64,000 nt of DNA from Gammaproteobacteria bacterium (GCA_022340305.1 JAJDOF010000102.1:1-64000), one strand, 5' to 3'. Positions 48,419-58,520 are shown, numbered from the stretch's first letter. Notes: a model not told the origin generated them from the sequence alone. Made by a program: numbers and translations.

Positions 48419-49134
48419 GGCAAAGATCCGCTGTCGGTCACCGGCAGGGTTTTGGTGGAGGATTTGACGGCACACGCAAAAGCCGCGAACAACTTGCGGT
48501 GTTGCTTTGCGTAGGGCAGGTACTCGGGGTGCCATTGCACGCCGATCATGAATTCATGCCCGGGATGCTCGATGGCCTGCACAAACCCGTCTCGGTCACG
48601 CGCGGCGAGCCGGAACGGCGCCGCGATCTCGTCGATCGCCTGGTTATGCAGACTGTTTACCCACAGCGGCGAGGGGCCGACGATACCCAGTAATTTCGAC
48701 GCCGGCTCGAGGACAGCTTCCTTGATCCTGAATATCGTGTTCTTATTCGGGGTATGCTCCCGCAGTGGCCGCAAATCCTGATTCAGGTTACCGCCGCGGG
48801 CAATATTCATCAGTTGCGCACCGCGGCAAATGCCCAGCACTGGCAACTGCCCGGCAAACGCCGCTTTGAATATTTCCAGTTCCAGCGCGTCACGCTCGGG
48901 GTCGTAGTTGGCGCCCGCGTCCCCGATCACTCCGTAGTGCCTTGGCTGAATGTCGTCGCCGCCGCTGATAACCACCCCGACGACACCCGGCGGATAGCGC
49001 GGACTGGCCGGGGTCACGTAATGGGCGCGCAGGCCGCAGGTCCATAACATGAATCGACTCGCCCACCAGCCGAAGCGCAATTTCTTATGAGGCCCGGTAA
49101 CGATCACCAGTGGCCTGCTATTCGAGTGCGTCAT
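48415..49134 (-). CDS. Class I glutamine amidotransferase (peptidase C26 / gamma-glutamyl-GABA hydrolase-like)
   Basis: GVVISGGDDIQPRHYG; VLGICRGAQLMNIARGG; GVQWHPEY. Confidence 0.9.
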   Translation of the reverse strand: MTHSNSRPLVIVTGPHKKLRFGWWASRFMLWTCGLRAHYVTPASPRYPPGVVGVVISGGDDIQPRHYGVIGDAGANYDPERDALELEIFKAAFAGQLPVLGICRGAQLMNIARGGNLNQDLRPLREHTPNKNTIFRIKEAVLEPASKLLGIVGPSPLWVNSLHNQAIDEIAAPFRLAARDRDGFVQAIEHPGHEFMIGVQWHPEYLPYAKQHRKLFAAFACAVKSSTKTLPVTDSGSLP

Positions 49135-49141
49135 TTACGCG

Positions 49142-50140
49142 CTAACCCTCGAGTAATGCTGCACTTTGTTGCAGCCAGCTGTTCCTGCCAAGCGGTGGAA
49201 TCAGGCTGTCGATAACAATGCGGTAGGCGGCGCAAAATTCCCGCAGGCGCGATTCGTCGTTACTCAGTTTTTCGACTTCCAGCCACAACTGCCACGGATA
49301 ATCGAGATTCCAGCCCGGATTATCGATATCGCAGTTCGGCAGCCGATAGTGAAAGGTGGGGCGCGCGTTGATGCGATCATCGTCGACAACGGCCCTGACG
49401 CGGGCTTCGTCGAGTTGCGTGAACAACGGCAACATGTCAAGACTGCGATTCCGCGTCGGATTGTACTCCAGGTAATCGTCGATCAAGCGCTGCTGCGAGG
49501 GTCGGTAATTCCAGTCGATCACCCTCCGGATGTAAGGCTTGCCGAAGTGGTCGATGTAAGGCGTCAGCTTGCGCATCGGGTCGATTTTCTCGCGCGCCAC
49601 TATCCAGTCATACAGGCAAAAATAGGCGCGCAGGTAATTGACGATAGTGCCGTGTTCGAGATCCGGTAATTCAGGATTGAGATGGACACCAAAGGCGAAC
49701 TGCAGCGCGTGCCGGGTACCGAGCGCGCCCCGCTGACGCAGACGGGCGACCAGTTCGCACAGGTCCTGCACCTCGGCGAAGGCGATCGGTGGTGCCACGA
49801 TTTCCCAGGGCACCAACAGCGCCGAGGCGCGCGCCAGCAGATCGGCGGTGATGCTGCCGAGCTGGCTCGGTGGCGCCAGCTTCGCGGCTTCCTGAGCGGC
49901 CAGTTGCTTCAGGTAAGCTGAATCCAGCTCGAGTTTGAAATCGCCAAAGCGAGTATCGATCACGTCGATTTCGAAGCGGGTTTTCTCAACGCAGCTGCCA
50001 CCATACAATTCCACGATCAGGCCCGCTATGACCCCCGGTTCGACGCCGGCGAACTCGATTTCAACACCAACGCGACGGTTTTCACCCGATGCTGTCGTCA
50101 GGCGTTCAGGCAACCAACTCGCTTGTTCATCACGACTCAC
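49142..50140 (-). CDS. Amidoligase family protein
   Basis: RRVGVEIEFAGVEPGVIAGLIVELYGG N-terminal signature of COOH-NH2 ligase amidoligases; adjacent GATase. Confidence 0.82.
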   Translation of the reverse strand: MSRDEQASWLPERLTTASGENRRVGVEIEFAGVEPGVIAGLIVELYGGSCVEKTRFEIDVIDTRFGDFKLELDSAYLKQLAAQEAAKLAPPSQLGSITADLLARASALLVPWEIVAPPIAFAEVQDLCELVARLRQRGALGTRHALQFAFGVHLNPELPDLEHGTIVNYLRAYFCLYDWIVAREKIDPMRKLTPYIDHFGKPYIRRVIDWNYRPSQQRLIDDYLEYNPTRNRSLDMLPLFTQLDEARVRAVVDDDRINARPTFHYRLPNCDIDNPGWNLDYPWQLWLEVEKLSNDESRLREFCAAYRIVIDSLIPPLGRNSWLQQSAALLEG

Positions 50141-50349
50141 AATTTCTCCGGTTGGTATCTGATGCGCTTACGGAACAGCAGACGGTTAAAAAATTGCGTC
50201 GGCTTTCGACGCCTCGATTCATGCAGCTGCAACGGCGCAGCATAAACCGTGGCAGATTCGAGGTCCAGTCGACGCCAGCCTGCTATTGGCCTGGCGACAG
50301 GATCCGATGCTATTCTTGCCCCCTTGTTTCCAGCCAACGCGAGTTAAAC

Positions 50350-51969
50350 ATGAAGAAAGTTTCCATCGCCAACTATTCAGAGCTGAAGCCGCTTGATCCA
50401 ACTTATGCACTGCTGGCGGGCGTAGACCTGGTCGTGGTGCGCTGGAAGGATGAGGAAGGTGTTTCAGTGCTGTACGGGCGCTGCGCCCATCGCGGCGCAC
50501 TGATGGCGGACGGTCATATCCGTGGCAATAATTTAATCTGCGGCCTGCATAACTGGGACTACAACTATAAATCCGGGATCAGCGCCTACAATAATTCCGA
50601 GCGCCTGGATCGTTTCGAATGCTGGCTGGTGGGCGACCAGGTACTGGTCGACGAGGATGAAATCAGGGCCTGGGAAAAAGCACATCCACAACCCTACAAT
50701 CGCGATGCCTACCAGGGTCTGTACAAGGATATTCACGGCGCTGCTGAGGAACCACACACCCAGTATATCCAGCATCTGGCCGAGCATGGCCTGTCCAAAG
50801 TCGGCCATCATGGGCGTGTTAGCGCAATGGGTGTGTCGCGTGACGAGTTACCCAGGTGGGAGAAAATCCAGTTATTGACCGCTCAGTTGCATAAGCTGCC
50901 GGCACTCGATGAAGACCCGGTCCGCAGCGAGGTGATTATCGGGCCAAACGCCAGAAAGCCCCTGCAACTGGATCGACCTCTGTTTGTCTCTGACATGAGC
51001 TTCGGTGCGCTCTCGGAGGAAGCCAAGATCGCGCTAGCCCGAGGGGCTGAACTTGCTGGCACTGGAATTTGCTCGGGAGAAGGCGGCATGCTAGGCGATG
51101 AACAATCAGCTAATAGCCGCTATCTCTATGAACTCGCCTCGGCACGTTTCGGTTATTCGATGGACAAGGTACAACGCTGCCAGGCCTTTCACTTCAAGTG
51201 CGGTCAGGGCGCCAAAACCGGCACCGGAGGCCACTTGCCCGGTAACAAGGTACAGGGCAGGATAGCCGAGGTGCGTGGGCTGAAGCCCGGTGAAGCAGCA
51301 ATTTCACCCGCACGTTTCCCGGATTGGGACAACCTCGATGACTATCGCCGTTTTGCCGCTGAAGTACGCGAGGCAACGGACGGTATTCCCATCGGTGTGA
51401 AACTGTCGGCACAACACATCGAACGCGATATCGAAGCGGCGTTGCAGATCGGTGTCGATTACATCATTCTGGATGGGCGCGGTGGGGGCACCGGGGCGGC
51501 ACCCTTGATATTTCGCGACAATATCTCGGTGCCAACGATCCCGGCACTGGCGCGCGCTCGGCGCTATCTCGATAAAAAAGGTCGCGATGATGTGAGCCTG
51601 GTTATTACCGGTGGCCTGCGCCTGCCGGCCGACTTCATCAAGGCACTGGCGCTTGGCGCCGATGCGATCGCCATTTCCAACTCCGCGCTGCAGTCCATCG
51701 GCTGTCTCGGCATGCGCGCCTGCCACACCAACAATTGCCCAGTCGGTATTGCCACGCAGAAACCGGAACTACGGGCCCGGCTAAAGATCGACCAGGGCGC
51801 CGAGCAACTCAACAACTTCCTGCGCGCGTCGACCGAGCTGATGCAGGTGATGGCGCGCGCCTGTGGTCACGACCATCTGGGCAAGTTCTGTATCGACGAT
51901 TTAACTACCTGGGACCGTGAAATGGCGTACCTCACCGGTATCGAATACGGCGGGGTCGCACTGGACTGA
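50350..51969 (+). CDS. Rieske [2Fe-2S] domain fused to an FMN-dependent glutamate synthase-like domain
   Basis: ORF from 50089; CAHRGALMADGHIRGNNLICGLHNWDY Rieske ligands; SFGALSEEAKIALARGAELAGTGICSGEGG, ACHTNNCPVGIATQ GltS motifs. Confidence 0.9.
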   Translation: MKKVSIANYSELKPLDPTYALLAGVDLVVVRWKDEEGVSVLYGRCAHRGALMADGHIRGNNLICGLHNWDYNYKSGISAYNNSERLDRFECWLVGDQVLVDEDEIRAWEKAHPQPYNRDAYQGLYKDIHGAAEEPHTQYIQHLAEHGLSKVGHHGRVSAMGVSRDELPRWEKIQLLTAQLHKLPALDEDPVRSEVIIGPNARKPLQLDRPLFVSDMSFGALSEEAKIALARGAELAGTGICSGEGGMLGDEQSANSRYLYELASARFGYSMDKVQRCQAFHFKCGQGAKTGTGGHLPGNKVQGRIAEVRGLKPGEAAISPARFPDWDNLDDYRRFAAEVREATDGIPIGVKLSAQHIERDIEAALQIGVDYIILDGRGGGTGAAPLIFRDNISVPTIPALARARRYLDKKGRDDVSLVITGGLRLPADFIKALALGADAIAISNSALQSIGCLGMRACHTNNCPVGIATQKPELRARLKIDQGAEQLNNFLRASTELMQVMARACGHDHLGKFCIDDLTTWDREMAYLTGIEYGGVALD

Positions 51970-52341
51970 TCTAGAGGCGGCCTTACGCGGGTTGCCTGGC
52001 GGGCACCCTATTGTGAATCCAGGCCCCCAGGCGCAGGGTTGAAAATTCCCCGTTCATCTGTTCGGCCTCGTTGAATTACCTATTTACTATTGAATTCCCT
52101 GTTGACTCAAGTAGTATTTCCCGACAATCAATGCGGTAAGTGCTTGCTCAACCTACGCTAGAATCCACTTCAGGTATATCCTGCAACCCGGGTGAGGCGT
52201 GCCCTGATATCAGCCAGTAAGTGTATCGCCAGGTAACCTGCGGCATTTTCGCGGTTCCCCGGCATGGATGATCCAAAGGCATTTATTTCGCGTACAAATG
52301 ATATAACCTATATAACTATAAACAATATAACGAGGCATCTA

Positions 52342-52815
52342 ATGAAAAACGTCATTGCGACCGGGCTGGTTTCGCTTGCCCTGTTACTTACCCCTCAGCA
52401 TGAGGCCATGGCCGTAGAACCATTGTCTGCCATTGAACTCGCCTCGCACTGCAAACACCTGGGCGCATCGCCCGAAGGTGTCGATGGCATCTTCTGCATC
52501 CGCTATATACAGGGGTTTATCGATGGCGCAATCGCAACCGATGAGCGCGTCACCCTGAACGTCGCCGAGGAATACCACAAGGAAGAAACCTTCAGCGAAC
52601 GCGCGACACGCATTCGGCTGGGTCAGCGCCTGGCAAGCTACGGGGGTTCCTATTTTGCCGAATTCTGCCTTGGTGAGCCCTCACCCCTGGCCGAGGTTGT
52701 CGCCAAGGTCGCCTCCAGTCTGGAACAAAACCCGCCGAAATCCGACACGTTGCTGGCGCGTAATGTGGTCTACAAAACACTGCGTGAACAGTATCCCTGT
52801 GCCAGGGAAGACTGA
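52342..52815 (+). CDS. Rap1a/Tai-family secreted protein
   Basis: ORF from 52264; signal peptide; FCIRYIQGFIDG...FCLGEPSPLAEVVAKVASSLEQNP...LREQYPC. Confidence 0.72.
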   Translation: MKNVIATGLVSLALLLTPQHEAMAVEPLSAIELASHCKHLGASPEGVDGIFCIRYIQGFIDGAIATDERVTLNVAEEYHKEETFSERATRIRLGQRLASYGGSYFAEFCLGEPSPLAEVVAKVASSLEQNPPKSDTLLARNVVYKTLREQYPCARED

Positions 52816-52852
52816 TTTTGATTGCTAATCATCACAGCCAGGCGCTCGCGGC

Positions 52853-53353
52853 ATGAAGCCGGATCGTTTCCATTCCCCGCATGCACGCATGGCGACGCTA
52901 CTCGTAATGCTCGTCATCGCCTGGTTGCTCTGGTCAGGCCTGTTCAAGCCCCTGCTGCTGGGGCTGGGTCTGTTTTCCTGCACCCTGACTTTTTTACTGG
53001 TAAGGCGTATGGGTTATTTCGACAATGAGTTCTTCGCTCTGCGCTTCAGCATGAAACTACTGGGTTACTGGGCCTGGCTCGCGCGCGAAATATACCGCTC
53101 CAGCCTGCAGGTTGCGCGCGTGGTTCTCGACCCGTCGCTGCCGATCAGCCCGCGCACCATCGATATCAAGTCCACATCCGGGCACCTGGTAGATCAGGTC
53201 ATATTGGCGAACTCAATTACGCTGACTCCCGGCACCCTGGCGCTCGACCTGCACGAAGGCATCATCAAAGTGCATACACTCACCGAGGCTGGCGCCCACG
53301 ATCTGCTTTCCGGCGAGATGGACCGCCGCGTCGACGCATTGCGGGACGGCTAG
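52853..53353 (+). CDS. mnhE: Na+/H+ antiporter subunit E (MrpE/MnhE)
   Basis: LVDQVILANSITLTPGTLALDL; first gene of the Mrp cluster. Confidence 0.9.
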   Translation: MKPDRFHSPHARMATLLVMLVIAWLLWSGLFKPLLLGLGLFSCTLTFLLVRRMGYFDNEFFALRFSMKLLGYWAWLAREIYRSSLQVARVVLDPSLPISPRTIDIKSTSGHLVDQVILANSITLTPGTLALDLHEGIIKVHTLTEAGAHDLLSGEMDRRVDALRDG

Positions 53354-53354
53354 C

Positions 53355-53636
53355 GTGTATTACGCGGTCACTATTGCATTAATCATTACTATGGGACTAG
53401 CCCTGGCACGCGCCATCATCGGACCCAGCGTCTATGACCGGGTGCTGGCGATGAATATGTTCGGCACCAAGACGGTACTGCTGCTGTCGGTTATAGCGTT
53501 TATCCTCGGACGACCCGACTTCCTCGATCTCGCGCTCATTTATGCCCTGATTAATTTCATCGGGGTGCTGGCGGTACTCGAATTCTTCCAGGATCGTGCC
53601 GCTCGTCATCAGGAAGAAAACGAGGCAGAATCGTGA
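53355..53636 (+). CDS. mnhF: Na+/H+ antiporter subunit F
   Basis: ARAIIGPSVYDRVLAMNMFGTKTVLLL; GTG start. Confidence 0.92.
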   Translation: MYYAVTIALIITMGLALARAIIGPSVYDRVLAMNMFGTKTVLLLSVIAFILGRPDFLDLALIYALINFIGVLAVLEFFQDRAARHQEENEAES

Positions 53637-53968
53637 GTCTGGCTTTCATCCTCGATATAGTGAGTTGGGGACTGCTGTCGGCGGGAGGTGCCTTCGTCTT
53701 TATCGGCGGGCTCGGGGCACTGCGCATGCCGGACCTGTACACTCGCATGCACGCCGCCAGCGTAACCGATACTATCGGTCCGGCGCTGATTATTGGCGGG
53801 ATCATTTTGCAGGCTGGACTCACCCTGGCCAGCGTCAAGCTCGTGGCTATTCTGCTGTTTCTGCTACTCACCGGACCCACGGCATCGAACGCGCTGGCGA
53901 GCGCCTCATTACTGGCGGGTAACCGTCCAGAATATGCCCAGGCACTGACTGAGGACGAAAGCCAGTGA
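53633..53968 (+). CDS. mnhG: Na+/H+ antiporter subunit G
   Basis: GALRMPDLYTRMHAASVTDTIGPALIIGG. Confidence 0.93.
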   Translation: MSLAFILDIVSWGLLSAGGAFVFIGGLGALRMPDLYTRMHAASVTDTIGPALIIGGIILQAGLTLASVKLVAILLFLLLTGPTASNALASASLLAGNRPEYAQALTEDESQ

Positions 53969-54942
53969 CATTAATATTCAGTTTTTTCCTGCTGACCATG
54001 CTGGTCATCACGGCAATAGCGATCGTGCGCATACGCGATCTGTTTGCGGCTGTTATGTTGAGCGGTATTTTCAGTTTGTTGCTGGCCGCCAATTTTTTCC
54101 TGCTGGACGCGGCCGACGTCGCCCTGACCGAAGCGGCAGTCGGTGCAGGTATCTCGACCGTGCTGTTCCTCAGTGCCCTGGCCATGACAACCGACAAGGA
54201 GAAAGCGCCTTCCAGCAACCGCTTCATCGCGTTGATTGTCGTTACCACCACGATGCTCGCGATCATCTATGCCACCTTCGACAAGCCGGCTTTTGGTGAT
54301 CCAGACGCCCCCATCCATCAGCACATCGCCCCCTGGTACCTGGAGACCACGCGCGACGCGATCGATATTCCAAACGTCGTCACCGCGGTCCTGGGCAGCT
54401 TTCGTGGGTATGACACCCTGGGTGAAGTTTTCGTGGTGTTCACCGCCGGTATCGGTGTGCTGTTTCTGCTCAGCGCGCCGAGCGGCAAACCGCGACAAAA
54501 GACCGACATTCACAGTGAAGGATTGCGCCACTACCTGGTACCGCGCGTGGTTGGTCGACTGTTGGCCCCGTTCATCATCCTGTTTGCGCTTTACGTACAG
54601 TTTCACGGCGACTACGGTCCCGGTGGCGGCTTTCAGGCTGGCGCAATATTTGCGGCAGCGATCATTCTTTACGCCTTGCTGGAAGGAGAAAAGCGCGCCC
54701 TGGAAGCCATCCCCCAGAGCTGGCTTATCGGCATGATTGCCGGTGGCGCATTACTCTACAGCGCCGTTGGCCTGGCCGGCATCCTGCTTGGCGGCAACTT
54801 TCTCGACTACTCGGTTTTGTCGGATAATCCTGTGGCAGGTCAACATATTGGAATACTGCTGATTGAGGCCGGTGTCGGTATTACCGTGACTGGCGTGCTG
54901 CTCAGTATCTTTCACGCTTTCGCAGCACGAGACAAATTTTGA
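53965..54942 (+). CDS. Fused MbhD/MbhE-type (DUF4040) and MnhB subunit
   Basis: DLFAAVMLSGIFSLLLAANFFLLDAADVALTEAAVGAGIS (DUF4040); C-terminal MnhB FHGDYGPGGGFQAGAIFAAAIIL. Confidence 0.9.
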   Translation: MTLIFSFFLLTMLVITAIAIVRIRDLFAAVMLSGIFSLLLAANFFLLDAADVALTEAAVGAGISTVLFLSALAMTTDKEKAPSSNRFIALIVVTTTMLAIIYATFDKPAFGDPDAPIHQHIAPWYLETTRDAIDIPNVVTAVLGSFRGYDTLGEVFVVFTAGIGVLFLLSAPSGKPRQKTDIHSEGLRHYLVPRVVGRLLAPFIILFALYVQFHGDYGPGGGFQAGAIFAAAIILYALLEGEKRALEAIPQSWLIGMIAGGALLYSAVGLAGILLGGNFLDYSVLSDNPVAGQHIGILLIEAGVGITVTGVLLSIFHAFAARDKF

Positions 54943-55298
54943 TGGCGTTGCTCGAGCTCTATCATTACTGGGTCTTCGCGGCATTACTGATGATCGGTTT
55001 CTATGCCGTCATCGCCAAGCTTAACCTGATCAAGAAACTCATCGGCCTGTCGCTGTTTCAGGCTGCAGTGTTCCTGCTCTATATCTCCATGGGCAAGGTC
55101 GAAGGCGGCACCGCGCCCATTTTTACAGACAGCGCAACCGAGCCGCTCTACTCAAACCCGCTGCCCCAGGTTTTAATCCTTACCGCGATCGTGGTCGGTA
55201 TATCAACATTGGCACTCGGCCTCGGTATCGTCGTGCGCATCAAGGAGGAATACGGCACCATCGAGGAAAATGAAATCCAGGAGATCGATCGGCAGTGA
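54939..55298 (+). CDS. mnhC: Na+/H+ antiporter subunit C (NuoK-like)
   Basis: LIKKLIGLSLFQAAVFLLYISMG; LPQVLILTAIVVGISTLALGLGIVVRI. Confidence 0.93.
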   Translation: MMALLELYHYWVFAALLMIGFYAVIAKLNLIKKLIGLSLFQAAVFLLYISMGKVEGGTAPIFTDSATEPLYSNPLPQVLILTAIVVGISTLALGLGIVVRIKEEYGTIEENEIQEIDRQ

Positions 55299-56785
55299 GT
55301 GCGCTGCAGGCACATTTACCGGCACTACAGGTTATCGTGCCGATGTTAACCGCGCCTCTGGTGATCCTGGTGAAGGAGCGCCGCCTGTGCTGGGCAGCAA
55401 CTTTGCTTGCGAGCTTCTGCGCACTGGCAATCGCGGTCTCGCTGTGCATCGACGTGCTGCACGGCGACTATATCCGTTACCTGATGGGATCATGGCCTGC
55501 GCCATGGGGCATCGAACTCAGGGTCGATGCCTTTAGCGCGCTGCTGTTACTGATCGTAAATGGCGCCTCCAGCCTCGCGCTGGTCGGCGCAACCGCTAGC
55601 CTCGATCGTGATATCGAAAGCTCGCGACAACCTCTGTTCTATGCCGCATGGTTACTCGCACTGGCCGGTCTCAACGGCATCCTGGTGACAGCCGATGCTT
55701 TCAATATCTTCGTTTTCATGGAAATCTCGGCACTCGCCAGTTACGTTCTGATTTCAGCCGGGCCGAACCGGCGCGCACTGCCAGCCGTGTTCAAGTATCT
55801 GATCATGGGGACCATCGGGGCAACCTTCTATCTGATCGGCGTCGGCCTCATCTACCTGATGACAGGAACCCTTAACATCGCTGACATGGAACTCAGGATT
55901 CACGAGGTTGCAGACCAGAGGCCGATTCTCGTCGCCGCCGGGTTCATCACGGTTGGGCTGGCGTTGAAAGCTGCGGTATTTCCGTTACACGTCTGGCTGC
56001 CGAATGCCTACACCTACGCACCGAACATGGTAACGGTCTTCCTCGCCGCCTGCGCTACCAAGGTATCGCTCTACATCCTGTTGCGCATTGATTTTTTTGT
56101 ATTCCAGCAAAACCTCAGCGGGCATGATTTTCAGTTCTCCTATTTCCTCATGCCACTGTCGCTGCTGGCCATACTGGTCGCATCTACCGTGGCGATGTTC
56201 GAACCGAACCTGAAACGCCTGCTGGCCTGGTCATCGGTCGCCCAGATCGGCTACATCACGCTCGGCGCCAGCCTCGTCAGCGTGGCGGGCATCACCGCCA
56301 GCCTGCTGCACATGTTCAACCACGCATTAGCCAAGGGTGCCCTGTTCCTGGTACTGGCCTGCCTCGGCATGAGTCTGCGCCACCTGCGTATCGAAAACAT
56401 CGCCGGCATTGCAAAGCAGATGCCGTGGACCATGGCGGCCTTCGTGCTTGCCGGACTCAGCTTGATCGGTGTCCCGGGAACCGCCGGATTTATCAGCAAG
56501 TGGTACCTGATAACGGCTGCGCTTGACTCTGGCCCCTGGGGAACGGCACTGATTGCCATCATCATCATCAGTTCGCTGATGGCGGTAGTTTATATCTGGC
56601 GGATTGTGGAAACCGCTTATTTCCAGCCTGCCGCCGAACAAGCGGTTGTCAGCGAAGCACCTTTGCTGCTGTTGCTGGCGACCTGGACCGCGGTTGCGCT
56701 CAACTTCTATTTCGGTTTATCCGCAGGCTTGCCGGTGGAACTTGCCGATAGCGCGGCGCGGCTCCTGATGGGGCACATGCGTTGA
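55295..56785 (+). CDS. mnhD: Na+/H+ antiporter subunit D, first copy (proton_antipo)
   Basis: FNIFVFMEISALASYVLIS; KAAVFPLHVWLPNAYTYAPNMVTVFLAAC; LKRLLAWSSVAQIGYI. Confidence 0.92.
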   Translation: MSALQAHLPALQVIVPMLTAPLVILVKERRLCWAATLLASFCALAIAVSLCIDVLHGDYIRYLMGSWPAPWGIELRVDAFSALLLLIVNGASSLALVGATASLDRDIESSRQPLFYAAWLLALAGLNGILVTADAFNIFVFMEISALASYVLISAGPNRRALPAVFKYLIMGTIGATFYLIGVGLIYLMTGTLNIADMELRIHEVADQRPILVAAGFITVGLALKAAVFPLHVWLPNAYTYAPNMVTVFLAACATKVSLYILLRIDFFVFQQNLSGHDFQFSYFLMPLSLLAILVASTVAMFEPNLKRLLAWSSVAQIGYITLGASLVSVAGITASLLHMFNHALAKGALFLVLACLGMSLRHLRIENIAGIAKQMPWTMAAFVLAGLSLIGVPGTAGFISKWYLITAALDSGPWGTALIAIIIISSLMAVVYIWRIVETAYFQPAAEQAVVSEAPLLLLLATWTAVALNFYFGLSAGLPVELADSAARLLMGHMR

Positions 56786-58254
56786 GTCCCGAGATGACCA
56801 TTCTGGCGAGCCTGGCGATACCGCTGGCGGGTGCGCTTGCCATCCTGCTGGCATCGCGTGTCAGTGACAACCTGCGCGAAACCATGACGCTCGTTACCGC
56901 CCTCGCCCTCGCCTGGAATGTGTGGAGTTTGCTGCCAGCCATCATGGCCGGAGAACGACCACAGGTAACCCTTTTCGAAGTCATACCCGGAATAGACATC
57001 GGCTTTGCAATCGAGCCACTGGGCATGCTGTTTGCCGCATTGGCCTCCGGCCTGTGGATCGTCAATTCCATTTATTCGATCGGTTATATGCGCGGCAACA
57101 AGGAAAAGAAGCAAACACGTTTTTACGTGTTTTTCGCGTTTTCGCTGGCGGCGACAATCGGTATAGCGTTCGCCGCCAACCTGTTCACGCTATTCCTGTT
57201 TTACGAGGCTTTGACGCTACTCACCTACCCGCTGGTCTCCCACAAGGGTGATGAGAAGACCCTGCGTTCGGCGCGCGTGTATCTCGGTATCCTGCTGACC
57301 ACGTCAATCGGACTGCTGCTCCCCGCCATAATCTGGACCTACGTGGTCGCCGGCAACGGTAACTTCACGCCCGGCGGCATCCTCGCCGGACACGTAGAAG
57401 GACCCGCACTCGGATTGTTGCTGGGACTGTTTGTGTTCGGTATCGGTAAAGCCGCCGTCATGCCGGTACATCGCTGGCTACCCGCGGCGATGGTTGCTCC
57501 GACACCGGTCAGTGCGCTGCTGCATGCCGTCGCGGTTGTCAAGGCAGGGGTTTTCAGCGTCACCAAAGTCATCGTTTACATATTTGGCATCGAACACCTG
57601 TTTTCCACGCCGAGCAGTGGCTGGCTACTGTATGCCGCTGCCTTCACCATCATCGTCGCGAGCCTGGTGGCGCTGCGCCAGCAAAATCTGAAACGACTGC
57701 TCGCCTATTCGACGGTGGCCCAGCTTTCCTATGTAATCATGGCCGCGGCGATATTGAAGCCGCTGGCTGAAATCGGTGCATCGATACACATGGTTGCCCA
57801 TGCTTTCGGCAAGATTACCCTGTTCTTCGCCGCGGGCGCCATTTATACCGCATCGAAAAAGACCGAAATCGGTCAACTGTCCGGAATCGGGCGGCGTATG
57901 CCGTGGACCATGACGGCCTTTACCATAGGCGCACTCAGCATGATCGGCGTACCGCCAACGGGGGGCTTTGTCTCCAAGTGGTTTATCCTCGCCGGTGCCT
58001 TCCAGGCAGACAACTACGTCGCAATTTTTACCATCATTACCAGCACCGTGCTGAACGCTGCTTATTTTCTGCCGATCGTGTTCATCGCCTGGTTTGGTCG
58101 TGAAACCGAAGGTGCCGGCGCGCATCATGGTGAAGCACCACTCCCGATCATCATTGCGCTGACCACCACTGCCGCGCTCACCATCCTGTTCTTCCTGTTC
58201 AATGGACCAGTGATCGCGCTCGAAGCACAAATTTTCGGAGGGCCATCGTCGTGA
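56782..58254 (+). CDS. Proton-translocating MrpD/NuoL-like subunit, second copy
   Basis: GKAAVMPVHRWLPAAMVAPTPVSALLHAVAVVKAGVFSV; LKRLLAYSTVAQLSYVIM. Confidence 0.92.
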   Translation: MSPEMTILASLAIPLAGALAILLASRVSDNLRETMTLVTALALAWNVWSLLPAIMAGERPQVTLFEVIPGIDIGFAIEPLGMLFAALASGLWIVNSIYSIGYMRGNKEKKQTRFYVFFAFSLAATIGIAFAANLFTLFLFYEALTLLTYPLVSHKGDEKTLRSARVYLGILLTTSIGLLLPAIIWTYVVAGNGNFTPGGILAGHVEGPALGLLLGLFVFGIGKAAVMPVHRWLPAAMVAPTPVSALLHAVAVVKAGVFSVTKVIVYIFGIEHLFSTPSSGWLLYAAAFTIIVASLVALRQQNLKRLLAYSTVAQLSYVIMAAAILKPLAEIGASIHMVAHAFGKITLFFAAGAIYTASKKTEIGQLSGIGRRMPWTMTAFTIGALSMIGVPPTGGFVSKWFILAGAFQADNYVAIFTIITSTVLNAAYFLPIVFIAWFGRETEGAGAHHGEAPLPIIIALTTTAALTILFFLFNGPVIALEAQIFGGPSS

Positions 58255-58520
58255 GCCAGCATCCTGACGATGATACCTGGTTGGTGCGCCCGGCGACGAT
58301 ACGACTGTTGTGGCGAATCCTCTGGATAGTGCTGGCGCTGACCGTGGCCGCGCATTTCGTGATCAAGGTGAAAGGCTACTTTGTCATCGACGCCTGGTAC
58401 GGTTTCGGTGCCGCTTTTGGCTTCCTGGCCTGCCTGTTGATGGTGTTGATCGCCAAGGGTCTCGGTTTTTTTCTGAAGCGCGACGAGAACTATTACCGGG
58501 GAGATCAGGAAGATGATTGA
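58251..58520 (+). CDS. Small two-TM protein of the Mrp-like cluster
   Basis: 89 aa, two hydrophobic segments, GTG start, overlaps both neighbours by a few nt. Confidence 0.75.
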   Translation: MSQHPDDDTWLVRPATIRLLWRILWIVLALTVAAHFVIKVKGYFVIDAWYGFGAAFGFLACLLMVLIAKGLGFFLKRDENYYRGDQEDD

